In this document: in pieces, positions 28,725-36,618 of the stretch
Position numbering within the stretch: the first letter of the stretch is position 1
Layout: each line of letters opens with the position of its first letter
Origin: Actinomycetospora callitridis
Lineage (GTDB): Bacteria > Actinomycetota > Actinomycetes > Mycobacteriales > Pseudonocardiaceae
Direction: 5' to 3'
NCBI RefSeq assembly: GCF_028737265.1
Contig: NZ_JAQZAK010000009.1
Span: forward strand, 62,001-126,000
Length of the DNA stretch: 64,000 nt
Notes under the pieces: model-generated
What the model was told of the DNA's origin: nothing
Databases searched by the model: none
The model's input: only the letters and a program-made list of their open reading frames with translations
Position numbers and translations under genes: made by a program

Positions 28725-29699
28725 GTGCGCGCGGTACAGGTCGTCCGGCTCGACGGGCCGGACGCGGTGGAGGTCGCCGAGGTCGACGAGCCCACGGTCG
28801 GCGACGGCCAGGTGCTCATCGACGTGGAGGCGGCCGGCGTCGTCTTCCCCGACCTGCTGCTGTCCCGCGGCGAGTACCAGATGAAGCCCGACCTGCCCTT
28901 CCTGCTCGGCAGCGAGGTCGCGGGCACGGTGCGCGAGCCGCCGGACGGCTCCGGCTTCGCCGCCGGCGACCGTGTGGCCGCGATGCCGGTGCTCGGCGGG
29001 TTCGCGACGACCGTCGCCGCCTCGACCGAGCTGGTGTTCCCGCTGCCCGACGCGGTGTCGTTCGACATCGGCGCCGGCCTGCCGATGAACTACCTGACCG
29101 CGCACTTCGTGCTCGAGACCCGCTGCCACCTCGCCGAGGGCGAGACCGTGCTCGTGCACGGCGCCGCCGGTGGCGTGGGCGTCGCCTGCATCCAGTTCGC
29201 CAAGGCGCGCGGGGCGACGGTGATCGCCGTCGTGTCCTCCGAGGGCAAGGGCGAGGTCGCCCGGGCCGCCGGGGCCGACCACGCGGTGCTCGTCGAGGGG
29301 TTCAAGGACGCCGCGAAGGAGATCACCGGGGGCGCGGGCGTCGACGTCGTCGTCGACCCCGTCGGTGGCGACCGGTTCACCGACTCGCTGCGCTCGCTCG
29401 GCGACGACGGCCGTCTCGCGGTCGTCGGCTTCACCGCGGGCGACATCCCCACCGTCAAGGTCAACCGGCTGCTGCTGAACAACATCTCGGTCGTCGGTGC
29501 CGGCTGGGGGGCGTACGCCTCCAAGCGGCCGGGCTTCATGCGCCGGCAGTGGGACGCGATGCTCGACGACATCGCGGCGGGGCGTCTCGCCCCGCCGATC
29601 AGCGCGACCTACCCGCTGGCCGAGGCCGCGTCGGCGATCAACGAGCTGGCCGAGCGGCGCGTCACCGGCAAGGTGATCGTCCACCCGCGGGAGCACTGA
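28725..29699 (+). CDS. zinc-free NADPH:quinone oxidoreductase (MDR family)
   Basis: 324 residues, the usual QorA length. It has the GroES-like N-terminal domain (VVFPDLLLSRGEYQMKPDLP) and the NADPH motif VLVHGAAGGVGVACIQFAKA. It lacks the cysteine ligands of zinc alcohol dehydrogenases. It would reduce quinones or enones with NADPH in the cytoplasm. GTG at 28725 follows GGGAGG at 5-nt spacing. An alpha/beta hydrolase gene starts 7 bp after its stop, so they share a transcript. Confidence 0.92.
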   Translation: MRAVQVVRLDGPDAVEVAEVDEPTVGDGQVLIDVEAAGVVFPDLLLSRGEYQMKPDLPFLLGSEVAGTVREPPDGSGFAAGDRVAAMPVLGGFATTVAASTELVFPLPDAVSFDIGAGLPMNYLTAHFVLETRCHLAEGETVLVHGAAGGVGVACIQFAKARGATVIAVVSSEGKGEVARAAGADHAVLVEGFKDAAKEITGGAGVDVVVDPVGGDRFTDSLRSLGDDGRLAVVGFTAGDIPTVKVNRLLLNNISVVGAGWGAYASKRPGFMRRQWDAMLDDIAAGRLAPPISATYPLAEAASAINELAERRVTGKVIVHPREH

Positions 29700-29705
29700 G
29701 GCGCC

Positions 29706-30506
29706 GTGGAGCTCGCGCACACCCGCACGGGGACCGGGGAGCCCGTGCTGCTCCTGCACGGGATCACGCACCGGCGCCAGGGCTGGGACCGCGTGGTGCC
29801 GCTGCTCGCGCAGGAGCGGGAGCTGTGGGCGGTCGACCTGCCCTCCCACGGCGACTCGCCCGACCTGCCCGGCGACTACGCCGGCGACATCGCCCCGCTC
29901 GCCGACGCGGTCGAGGCGTTCTGCGCCACCCACGGCCTCGACCGTCCCCACGCCGTCGGGAACTCGATGGGCGGCCTGGTCGCCCTCGAGCTCGCGGCGC
30001 GGGGCACGGTGCGCTCGGCGACCGCGCTCTCGCCCGCGGGGTTCTGGTCGCGGGCCGAGCGGGTGTACGCCCGCGCGATCCTCGGCGGAGCCCACGCCGC
30101 GCTGGCCGTGATCCCCTCGCAGCGGCTCGAGCAGATGCTCGCCACGCCGATCCTGCGCACCGCGCTGCTCGGCCTGCTGCTGGCCCACCCGTCGCGGATC
30201 GACCCCGCGGAGGTCGGCGCCGATCTGCGAGGCCTGAGCCACCCCCGCTCGTCGTTCGCGACGATGCTCGCCCACTTCGACACCTGGGTCGCGCCGTCCC
30301 GTTCGGCGGTGCCGACGACGGTCGGCTGGGGCTCGCGGGACATGCTGCTGCCCCGCTGGCAGTCCGGGCGGCTGCGCCGCGCCCTGCCCGACGCCGCGGT
30401 GTACGTCCTGCCGGGCTGCGGGCACGTCCCGATGGGCGACGACCCCGCGCTCGTCGCGGACTTCATCCTCGCCGCGACCCGCCCGCGGGCGAGCCGCGCC
30501 GCCTGA
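29706..30506 (+). CDS. alpha/beta hydrolase
   Basis: 266 residues. Oxyanion region LLLHGITHRRQGWD, nucleophile elbow VGNSMGGLVALEL, acid in TTVGWGSRDMLLP and histidine in LPGCGHVPMGDDP are all present. Start is GTG at 29706, 7 bp after the quinone-reductase stop, consistent with an operon that runs on to the kinase gene at 30520. Substrate is unknown; family members hydrolyse esters, lactones or C-C bonds. Confidence 0.92.
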   Translation: MELAHTRTGTGEPVLLLHGITHRRQGWDRVVPLLAQERELWAVDLPSHGDSPDLPGDYAGDIAPLADAVEAFCATHGLDRPHAVGNSMGGLVALELAARGTVRSATALSPAGFWSRAERVYARAILGGAHAALAVIPSQRLEQMLATPILRTALLGLLLAHPSRIDPAEVGADLRGLSHPRSSFATMLAHFDTWVAPSRSAVPTTVGWGSRDMLLPRWQSGRLRRALPDAAVYVLPGCGHVPMGDDPALVADFILAATRPRASRAA

Positions 30507-30519
30507 CGGGCCCCGCGGT

Positions 30520-31197
30520 GTGCCGACCCTCTACCTGACCCGCGGGCTCCCGGCGTCGGGCAAGACGACCTGGGCGCGGGCGCTGGTGGCCTCGCGGCGA
30601 CCGGGGCGGATCGTGCGGGTCAACCGCGACGACCTGCGGCGCAGCATGGTCGACCCCGACTACGCGGCCCCGGTCGACGCGGTCGAGCGGGTGATCTCCG
30701 CGGCGGAGCGCCGGCTCGTGCAGGGCATGCTGCAGGACGGGGTCGACGTCGTCGTCGACGCCACGAACCTGCGCGCGGCGGTGGCGCGGAGCTGGCTGGC
30801 GCTGGCCGAGGAGTGCGGGGCGGAGTGGCACGTCGAGGACGTCGTCGCCGACCTCGAGGACTGCGTGCGCCGCGACGCCGCCCGTCCGGAGCGCGAGCGC
30901 GTGGGGGAGGAGCGGCTGCGCGACCTGCACGCCCGCTTCGTGGATCCCACGACGGGGCTCCTGGCCCCGCTCGCCCCGCCGCGTCGTCCCCTCCCCGAGG
31001 CCGAACCGTGCCAGCATGGACCCGTGGCCCACGAGAACGAGTGGTACTTCTGCCTCAAGCACCATCAGGTGGAGCCGTGGGACGGCTGCCGCGCCGCCGA
31101 TCGCCTCGGTCCCTATCCCGACAAGGAGACCGCCGCGCACGCGCTCGAGATCGCCGAGCAGCGCAACAAGGCGGCGGACAAGTACGACGAGAGCTGA
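30520..31197 (+). CDS. P-loop kinase (polynucleotide-kinase/zeta-like) with C-terminal small domain
   Basis: 225 residues. The first 160 are an AAA-33/T4-Pnk-like kinase: Walker A GLPASGKTTWARAL, RVNRDDLRR and DVVVDATNLR. The final 57 residues (HENEWYFCLKHHQVEPWDGC, then RLGPYPDKETAAHALE) look like a separate conserved actinobacterial unit with two Cys and two His that might bind metal. An internal GTG at 31024 begins exactly this unit, 7 nt after a CAGCAT hexamer, so the tail may also be made alone from a leaderless message. GTG 30520 starts 13 bp after the hydrolase stop. Confidence 0.82.
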   Translation: MPTLYLTRGLPASGKTTWARALVASRRPGRIVRVNRDDLRRSMVDPDYAAPVDAVERVISAAERRLVQGMLQDGVDVVVDATNLRAAVARSWLALAEECGAEWHVEDVVADLEDCVRRDAARPERERVGEERLRDLHARFVDPTTGLLAPLAPPRRPLPEAEPCQHGPVAHENEWYFCLKHHQVEPWDGCRAADRLGPYPDKETAAHALEIAEQRNKAADKYDES

Positions 31198-31212
31198 TCT
31201 CCGCGCTGCCGG

Positions 31213-32022
31213 CTACCGGTACCAGCCCCGGTGGGCGACGCGGGCGACGTCGGTGACGTCGGTCGTGAGCCGATCGAGCTCGTCGCGCAGGCGCGCGGCG
31301 GGCAGCGACACCGCGATCGCGGCGCTCACCCGGCCGCCGGGGTCGGCGATCGGGGCGCACACGCACGCGAAGCCCGTGGCGTACTCCTCGCGGTCGACCG
31401 CGAACCCGTCGCGCCGCACGCGCGCGAGCTCGGCGTCGTAGGCGTCGGGCGAGGTGATCGTCGCGGGGGTGTAGGCCCGCCAGCGGCGCGGGTCGAGGCG
31501 GGCCCGGCGCCCCGGCCGGTGCGCCACGAGGACCTTGCTGACCGCCAGGGCGTGCGCCATCGACGGCGGGACCCGCGGCGGCAGCTCGGGGACGAGCCCC
31601 AGACCCTGGTGCCCGCGGATGTCGACGACGTCGATGTGGTCGTCGTCGGCCCACTCGACGAGGTAGGTCCAGGCGCGGGTGCGCCGGTAGAGATCGCTGA
31701 CGGCGTCCGAGAGGATCTCGGGCAGCTCGCGCCGCGGCGCGGTCGGGACGGGCCGCAGGCGGTAGCCGCCGGAGGCCGTGCGCTCCACGTGGCCGGCCCC
31801 GAGCAGTCCCTGGACGACCGGGGTGCTCGACCGCCCGAGGTGGCCGCTCAGATCGGCGAGATCGACACCTTCGGGGTGGGCCGCCAGCATGCGCAGGACA
31901 CGGAGCGTGCCGGGCGCGACGAGACCGGAGGTCCCGGTGGCGGGCCGTTCGCTCCGCATGTCGCCCGACCGGGGGAGCGGCACATCGATCGTCACGTCGA
32001 GTGACTCTAGAGAATCGGACAT
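31213..32022 (-). CDS. IclR family transcriptional regulator
   Basis: 269 residues. An N-terminal winged helix at about 35-95 (LRVLRMLAAHPEGVDLADLS, STPVVQGLLGAGHVER) is followed by the GAF-like effector domain (FAVDREEYATGFACVCAPIA, VSAAIAVSLPAARLRDEL). It would act as repressor or activator depending on a small-acid ligand. ATG at 32022 is the first start but lacks a strong ribosome site; an internal ATG (MRSERPATG) is possible. It faces the convergent kinase operon with a 15-bp gap. The target is not evident. Confidence 0.85.
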   Translation of the reverse strand: MSDSLESLDVTIDVPLPRSGDMRSERPATGTSGLVAPGTLRVLRMLAAHPEGVDLADLSGHLGRSSTPVVQGLLGAGHVERTASGGYRLRPVPTAPRRELPEILSDAVSDLYRRTRAWTYLVEWADDDHIDVVDIRGHQGLGLVPELPPRVPPSMAHALAVSKVLVAHRPGRRARLDPRRWRAYTPATITSPDAYDAELARVRRDGFAVDREEYATGFACVCAPIADPGGRVSAAIAVSLPAARLRDELDRLTTDVTDVARVAHRGWYR

Positions 32023-32065
32023 CGAGAAGGAACCGAGCTTCCCTGAGGGAACCCTGGCACGTCCC

Positions 32066-32095
32066 GAGCTAATCGGCCTCGAGCTAATCGGCCTC
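32066..32095. repeat. two tandem copies of a 15-bp unit at a gene end
   Basis: GAGCTAATCGGCCTC is repeated exactly at 32066-32080 and 32081-32095. On the minus strand it encodes Glu-Ala-Asp-stop, so the duplication copies the last codons and stop of the zinc-ribbon gene just beyond its real stop. The core GAGCTAATCG also occurs in the tRNA-Val at 32368-32377. Confidence 0.85.
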
Positions 32096-32224
32096 GAGCT
32101 GGGCGCCGCAGGACGGGCACCGCGTGGGTGGGTCCTCGTCGGCCAGCCGCCCGCACTCGCCGCAGACCCGGTGCATCCAGCAGGCCGGGTCGCCGCCCAG
32201 GTCGTCGTCGGGCACGTCCGTCAC
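32084..32224 (-). CDS. zinc-ribbon microprotein
   Basis: 46 residues, MTDVPDDDLGGDPACWMHRV followed by CGECGRLADE, DPPTRCPSCG and AQLEAD. Cys15/Cys21/Cys24 and Cys36/Cys39 give two CxxC knuckles (CGEC, CPSC), a rubredoxin-like zinc ribbon. GTG at 32224 has GGGGAGG at 5-nt spacing, a convincing start. Function unknown; such microproteins may serve as zinc-binding adaptors. It lies between the IclR gene and the tRNA cluster, transcribed leftward. Its 3' end is duplicated as described for the 15-bp repeat. Confidence 0.78.
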   Translation of the reverse strand: MTDVPDDDLGGDPACWMHRVCGECGRLADEDPPTRCPSCGAQLEAD

Positions 32225-32260
32225 GGTGACCTCCCCGGAAATCGGCCCAGGACATGCAGA

Positions 32261-32302
32261 AAGCCCTGGCCGTCGACCATTCCAGGTCGCTGACCAGGGC
32301 TT
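32261..32302 (-). terminator. terminator hairpin after the tRNA Gly-Cys-Val cluster
   Basis: AAGCCCTGG (32261-32269) pairs with CCAGGGCTT (32294-32302), with partial extension on both sides. It lies just after the 3' end of tRNA-Val when read leftward. The same CCCTGG arm occurs in the hairpin after the other tRNA-Val at 35442. Confidence 0.6.
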
Positions 32303-32308
32303 CTGGGG

Positions 32309-32380
<72 letters not shown>

Positions 32381-32381
32381 G

Positions 32382-32453
32382 AGGCGCAGGCGGGAATCGA
32401 ACCCGCGTACAGGGCTTTGCAGGCCCTTGCCTAAGCCACTCGGCCACTGCGCC
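32382..32453 (-). tRNA. tRNA-Cys (GCA)
   Basis: 72 nt. Acceptor GGCGCAG/CTGCGCC, anticodon loop CTGCAAA with GCA, T loop GGTTCGATTCC and discriminator U, as usual for tRNA-Cys. One nucleotide separates it from tRNA-Val. Confidence 0.95.
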
Positions 32454-32511
32454 AGGCATCCGGAGGTCGTCCGGCTCACCCTGGAGAAGTTGATGCCGAG
32501 GAGCCCTCCCG

Positions 32512-32584
32512 AGCGGACGACGGGACTCGAACCCGCGACCCTCACCTTGGCAAGGTGATGCGCTACCAGCTGCGCTACGTCCGC
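32512..32584 (-). tRNA. tRNA-Gly (GCC)
   Basis: 73 nt. Acceptor GCGGACG/CGTCCGC, anticodon arm CACCTTGCCAAGGTG with GCC, T loop GGTTCGAGTCC and discriminator U. First gene of the leftward Gly-Cys-Val cluster; the 32585-32677 gap before it should hold its promoter. Confidence 0.95.
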
Positions 32585-32677
32585 GTGTGGCCGGCGGGTT
32601 TCGGGGTTCCGACCCGCCGTTGCCGACGAAGAGAACACTACTGCACCGTGCGCCCCCGCTTCCCGCGGGGGGGTCTG

Positions 32678-33103
32678 TCAGCTCGGATCGCTCGAGAGCA
32701 GCAGGCCCAGCGCGTGCTCCAGATCCAGCCAGTCGTCCTCGGCGCCCGGGGCGACGATCTCGTGGGTGCGGGCGAGGAACTCCGACACCTCACGGCTCGC
32801 GGCGCGGAAGGTGGCGTGGCCCGAGGGGGAGCTGAGCTCGATCTCGATCGACTCGGCATCACCGTCGGAGGGGCGGATGCGGACGTCTCCCGCGCCCGAG
32901 GCGCCGAGCAGTCCCTCGGTGAGGAGGTCCCGCGAGAACACCCACTCCACCCATCCGGCGCGGCCGGTGCGGAACGCGGCCTGCACGGCGTACGGGTCGC
33001 GAGTGTCGTAACGCATCTCGACCTGGACGGGCACGGGCGGGTTCGGCGGACCGACGAGGTCGAAGACCGCCGTCGAGCGGATCGTCGTGTGGTCGTTGAG
33101 CAT
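32678..33103 (-). CDS. SsgA-like sporulation/cell-division regulator
   Basis: 141 residues, the usual SsgA-like protein size. Characteristic stretches are PVPVQVEMRYDTRDPYAVQA, VEWVFSRDLLTEGL and VRIRPSDGD. SALPs (SsgA, SsgB and relatives) position the septum and help recruit FtsZ in sporulating actinomycetes; in other genera a single SsgB-like copy is common. ATG at 33103 has an AAAGG-like site upstream. It is divergent from the ECF sigma factor gene; the shared 235-bp gap holds a GGTTC-N6-GAACC dyad. Confidence 0.92.
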   Translation of the reverse strand: MLNDHTTIRSTAVFDLVGPPNPPVPVQVEMRYDTRDPYAVQAAFRTGRAGWVEWVFSRDLLTEGLLGASGAGDVRIRPSDGDAESIEIELSSPSGHATFRAASREVSEFLARTHEIVAPGAEDDWLDLEHALGLLLSSDPS

Positions 33104-33224
33104 GTGGCTGCCTTTCGCACGCTGCTGTCGTTCGGGGAAACGACTGGCAAGCGACCCTGTGACGGCGGTTCACCCGGCTCACGCATGCATCACACCGGAC
33201 GGGCAACCACAGGGCGACTTACCC

Positions 33225-33245
33225 GGTTCGGTTCCGTAACGAACC
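33225..33245. promoter_or_regulatory. GGTTCG...CGAACC dyad in the ssgA/sigma divergent region
   Basis: GGTTCG (33225-33230) and CGAACC (33240-33245) form an inverted repeat; a nested GGTTC-N6-GAACC lies at 33230-33245. On the minus strand it reads GGAACC, like the -35 box of many ECF promoters, pointing toward the SsgA-like gene. A TAGCCT at 33286-33291 could be the -10 of the sigma gene. Function inferred only. Confidence 0.35.
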
Positions 33246-33338
33246 ACCCACCCCGGCCGGGCGTTCGTGCCTGCCCCGGGAGCACTAGCCTGACGCCTGT
33301 CTGACCCGGCCATACACACCCGAGGAGAGGGTCGACCA

Positions 33339-33977
33339 GTGACGGAAGCGTCGCGAGGAGTCCCAGAGGCGGCTCCGGAGCGTGACGACGACGGCCTAGC
33401 TGGTGTGACCGATGCCACACTGCTCGAACAGATCGGCGAGCGCAGTGCGGACGCCCTCGCGCAGCTCTACGACCGGTTCGGGCGCCCCGCGTACTCCCTG
33501 GCCCGGCGTATCTGCGTCGACGAGTCGCTGGCGGAGGACGTGGTGCAGGAAGCGTTCCTCGTGGTGTGGCGGGACCCCGGACGGTTCGACCCGGACCGCG
33601 GCGCGGTCTCGAGCTGGCTGCTGACCCTCGTGCACCACCGCGCCGTCGACGCGGTGCGCCGCGAGGCGACCCGTCGCAAGCGGACCGTGCCGCCCAGCGC
33701 CGACGGCGAGGAGTGGAACGTCCCGCCCGGGCCGGGGGCCGACCAGGCGGCCCTCGGGGCGGTCGTCGCCGGGAAGGTGCGTGACGCGCTCGGTCAGCTG
33801 CCGGCCGACCAGCGCGAGGCGCTCGCCCTGGCGTACTTCGGCGGCTACACCCAGCGCGAGGTGGCGAGCCTCGTCGGGATACCCCTGGGAACGGTGAAGT
33901 CCCGGATGTTCGCCGGGACCCAGAAGCTGCGGGCCCTCCTGGGCCCGCACGTCGAGGTGGACGAGGAGGGACGATGA
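33339..33977 (+). CDS. ECF RNA polymerase sigma factor (SigK-like)
   Basis: 212 residues. Region 2 is LYDRFGRPAYSLARRICVDE and LAEDVVQEAFLVVWRDPGRF; region 4 is LPADQREALALAYFGGYTQR and EVASLVGIPLGTVKSRMFAG. It directs polymerase to a stress regulon. GTG at 33339 follows GAGGAGAGGG. The next gene encodes its zinc anti-sigma factor and overlaps it by 4 bp (ATGA), so the two are translationally coupled. No signalling protease is adjacent. Confidence 0.94.
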   Translation: MTEASRGVPEAAPERDDDGLAGVTDATLLEQIGERSADALAQLYDRFGRPAYSLARRICVDESLAEDVVQEAFLVVWRDPGRFDPDRGAVSSWLLTLVHHRAVDAVRREATRRKRTVPPSADGEEWNVPPGPGADQAALGAVVAGKVRDALGQLPADQREALALAYFGGYTQREVASLVGIPLGTVKSRMFAGTQKLRALLGPHVEVDEEGR

Positions 33978-34852
33978 GCGACCGGGCCGTCCCCGACTCC
34001 CACACCGGCGCCCACGACGCCCTCGCGGTGGGCTGGGCGCTGCACACCCTCGACCACGACGAGGAAGCGGACTTCGCCGCCCACCTCGAGACCTGCCCGA
34101 CCTGCCGGCAGACGGTCGACGAGACGCTGGAGACGCTCGGCGAGCTCGCCGAGGCCGTCGTCCCGGTCACCCCGCCGCGCCACCTGCGTCGCCGGCTGCT
34201 CGACGCCGTGGCGGCCGAGTCGGCGGCGTCGGGCGAGGGCATCGATCTGCCCGAGCTGACCGGGGCCCCGGCGGCGGAGCCGGCCGCTGCCGACGCCGCG
34301 CCCGCGCCCGCCGCCGAGGAGCGGGACGCGACCGTCGTGCCGCTCTCGCCCCGGCGGCGGGCCTCCCGCTGGCTCGCGGTGGCCGCGGTGGCCCTGGTCG
34401 TCGCGGCGGTCGGGGGCCTCGCGGTGGCCAACCAGTCCCTGCGCACCGAGCGCGACGCCGCCGCCGCCGCGGCGGCCCAGGCCGAGCGCGACGCCTCCGT
34501 GGTCGACGTGCTCCGGGACGCGGGCACCCCCGGTGTCACGCACGCGACGCTGGCGAGGCCCGACGGCACGCTCGTCGGGCTCGTCGTCGACGACGGCAGC
34601 GGCGCCCGCGTCCTCACCAGCGGGCTCGACGCCAACGGGGCCGACGAGGTCTACGTGCTCTGGGGCCTCGCCGACGGGACACCGCGGCCGCTGGGGACCT
34701 TCGACGTCACCCAGCAGACCCCGGCCGTGAGTTCCGTACCCTCGACCACGGCGGCGGTCCCGTTGGCCGGTTTCGCGGTGTCGATCGAACCGGGCCGGAC
34801 GGCGCCCGCCACGCCGACCCGAGTCGTCGCGAGTGGACAGGTGGGAACGTGA
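33974..34852 (+). CDS. RskA-type membrane anti-sigma factor
   Basis: 292 residues. An N-terminal zinc anti-sigma domain has HxxxCxxC in AAHLETCPTCRQTV. An Ala/Pro-rich linker, one membrane span (WLAVAAVALVVAAVGGLAV, about residue 140) and an extracytoplasmic RskA-like domain (EVYVLWGLADGTPRPLGTFD) follow. It should hold the ECF sigma factor at the membrane until a signal triggers release. It overlaps the sigma gene and also the following PGPGW gene by 4 bp, forming a tight three-gene operon. Confidence 0.93.
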   Translation: MSDRAVPDSHTGAHDALAVGWALHTLDHDEEADFAAHLETCPTCRQTVDETLETLGELAEAVVPVTPPRHLRRRLLDAVAAESAASGEGIDLPELTGAPAAEPAAADAAPAPAAEERDATVVPLSPRRRASRWLAVAAVALVVAAVGGLAVANQSLRTERDAAAAAAAQAERDASVVDVLRDAGTPGVTHATLARPDGTLVGLVVDDGSGARVLTSGLDANGADEVYVLWGLADGTPRPLGTFDVTQQTPAVSSVPSTTAAVPLAGFAVSIEPGRTAPATPTRVVASGQVGT

Positions 34853-35337
34853 GCGAACCGGCCGAGCAGTCGACCGCCACCGCTGACAAGGCGCCCGCCG
34901 AGGGCCCGACCACCGCCACCGCGCCGCCCCGGCACCGCACCCTCCGCACGCGGCTGCGGCACTTCCGCGCCCGCGTGCGCGGCAACCCGCGCGCCAACCT
35001 GATCTGGCGCATCGTCGTCGGCGTCCTCGGCGGACTGGTCCTCGTCGCCGGCATCGTCGCGATCCCGTACCCGGGCCCCGGCTGGCTGATCGTGTTCGCC
35101 GGCCTCGGCATCCTGGCCACCGAGTTCACCTGGGCCGGCCGGGTCCTGCGCTTCGCCCGGCACCACTACGACCGCTGGATGGAGTGGGTCGGACGGCAGA
35201 GCATCGTCGTCAAGTGCCTGCTCGGGCTGCTCACCTGCGCCATCGTCCTGGCGACGCTCTGGCTGCTCGGCGCTCCGTATCTCGTGGCCAAGCTGGTGGG
35301 CCTCGGGCACTGGACCTGGCTGCAGAGCCCGCTCTGA
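34849..35337 (+). CDS. PGPGW (TIGR02611) family membrane protein
   Basis: 162 residues. After a disordered acidic/Ala-rich N-terminus it carries the name-giving motif IPYPGPGWLIVFAGLGILAT and TEFTWAGRVLRFARHHYDRW. There are two to three membrane spans, the last being LLGLLTCAIVLATLWLLGAP. Function of the family is unknown. Its GTG overlaps the anti-sigma stop, so it belongs to the sigma operon and may be part of the same envelope-stress response. A tRNA-Val gene begins 26 bp later. Confidence 0.92.
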   Translation: MSEPAEQSTATADKAPAEGPTTATAPPRHRTLRTRLRHFRARVRGNPRANLIWRIVVGVLGGLVLVAGIVAIPYPGPGWLIVFAGLGILATEFTWAGRVLRFARHHYDRWMEWVGRQSIVVKCLLGLLTCAIVLATLWLLGAPYLVAKLVGLGHWTWLQSPL

Positions 35338-35363
35338 TGATGGTCTAGGCTCGTCCAGGCCGC

Positions 35364-35435
35364 GGGCGATTAGCTCAGGGGTAGAGCGCTTCGTTCACAC
35401 CGAAGAGGTCACTGGTTCGATACCAGTATCGCCCA
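35364..35435 (+). tRNA. tRNA-Val (CAC)
   Basis: 72 nt. Acceptor GGGCGAT/ATCGCCC, D arm TAGCTCAGGGGTAGAGC, anticodon stem CTTCG/CGAAG with CAC in the loop, T arm CTGGTTCGATACCAG. It differs mainly in the anticodon arm from tRNA-Val (GAC) 3 kb upstream. Confidence 0.95.
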
Positions 35436-35441
35436 CGCACC

Positions 35442-35485
35442 AAGGCCCTGGTCACAGGCTCGCACGAGCCGCCGACCAGGGCCTT
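35442..35485 (+). terminator. terminator hairpin after tRNA-Val (CAC)
   Basis: AAGGCCCTGGTC (35442-35453) and GACCAGGGCCTT (35474-35485) form a perfect 12-bp stem with a 20-nt loop, 7 nt after the tRNA, followed by CGTCGTCCTCG. Rho-independent in shape though without a T run, as is common at this GC content. Confidence 0.7.
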
Positions 35486-35820
35486 CGTCGTCCTCGTCGT
35501 CGCGCAGGGCCGTGCGCGGAGTCGTTGCCGCAGGATGCATCGGCAGCCTTCCTCCGGTGACGGGCGCGCTGCTGGCCGCCAGGGAGTGCTGTCGAGCGGT
35601 ACGCTGCGTGCTCGGTCGACCGCGCGGCCGTGACCCGGACACGGGGCGCCGTGGTTGTCATGGCGTTTCCGTCAGTCCCGTTGTTCATGTGCATCCCCGA
35701 CCTCCGTGTATCGGTGGGGAGGGCAGATCGCCGCGCATGTCGCTTCGGCTCTGCCTGAACAGTGCGCCCGGCGCGCTGGTCTCCGTGCCCTCCGCGCCGC
35801 GAGCAGTGGGGAGCACGACC
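35486..35820. other. 335-bp non-coding region before the GAF-ANTAR gene
   Basis: I see no convincing gene or RNA here; frames read through it but none has a good start or recognisable family. It must hold the promoter and 5' leader of the GAF-ANTAR reading frame. GGGGAG at 35808-35813 is that gene's ribosome site. Confidence 0.5.
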
Positions 35821-36557
35821 ATGAGCACCGAACAGGACGATCAGGTCCTCGTCGCCCTGCGCAACGCCGCCCGCGATCTGACCCGGCGGCGCAGCATCCG
35901 CGACCTCGAGGAGACGCTGGGCCAGATCGTCGCCTCGGCTGTCGAGACCGTCCCGGGAGTGGATGCGGGCAGTATCTCGATCACCGAGCACGGCCGGATC
36001 GAGACCCGCCACCCCACCAGCGAGGTGATCGGCAAGCTCGACGGCACCCAGAGCGAGCTGCGTGAAGGGCCCTGCATCACCGCGATCGAGAACCCCCCCC
36101 GAACGGTCTCGTCGTCGCCGGGGATCTCGCCGGGGCTGACGCCCAGCGGTGGCCCCGGTTCGCGCCCTACGTGGTCGAGGCCGGATATCGGGCGTTGATG
36201 TCGACCCAGCTGGCCACCGGCGCCGGCCTGCGCGCGGCGCTGAACCTGTACTCGGCCACCCCGGATGCCTACGACGACAACGCGCGCACCATGGCCGGCC
36301 TGTTCGGTGTCCAGGCCTCGTTGCTGCTCTACGGCGCCGAGACCGCCGCCCACCTCCAACGCGCGGTGGACAGCCGCGATGTGATCGGGCAGGCCAAGGG
36401 CATCCTCATGGAGCGCTTCAAGGTCGACGACGAGGACGCCTTCAACATGCTGGTCAAGTCCTCCCAGGACACCAACATGAAGCTCACCGCGGTCGCCCAC
36501 TGGCTCATCAGCGAGGCCCGCGGGTCGGTGTCCACCGCCCGACCGACCACCCACTGA
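35821..36557 (+). pseudogene. GAF-ANTAR antitermination regulator, frameshifted at a C8 tract
   Basis: The first frame (ATG 35821, GGGGAG upstream) encodes a GAF-type start (LRNAARDLTRRRSIRDLEET to EGPCITAIENPP). The gene then shifts frame at 36093-36100, a run of eight C. The second frame continues with VVAGDLAGADAQRWPRFAPY and a complete ANTAR domain (DSRDVIGQAKGILMERFKVD, DAFNMLVKSSQDTNMKL) to TGA at 36557. One extra C would restore a protein that aligns without gaps to the intact paralogue at 40084. GAF-ANTAR proteins bind nascent RNA hairpins and prevent termination. Whether this is decay, phase variation or a sequencing error cannot be told here. Confidence 0.85.
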
Positions 36558-36582
36558 ATCCACCGGAGCGGACACCCCAGGC

Positions 36583-36611
36583 TCGACATCCTCATCGGTT
36601 CGTCGTAGCTT
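36583..36611 (+). promoter_or_regulatory. promoter of arsR-like gene (leaderless)
   Basis: -35 TCGACA (36583-36588), a 17-bp spacer and -10 TAGCTT (36606-36611), ending 7 nt before GTG 36619. AGCTTACGG is directly repeated at 36607-36615 and 36624-36632, overlapping the -10 and the first codons; it may be the ArsR operator. Confidence 0.6.
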
Positions 36612-36618
36612 ACGGTTC

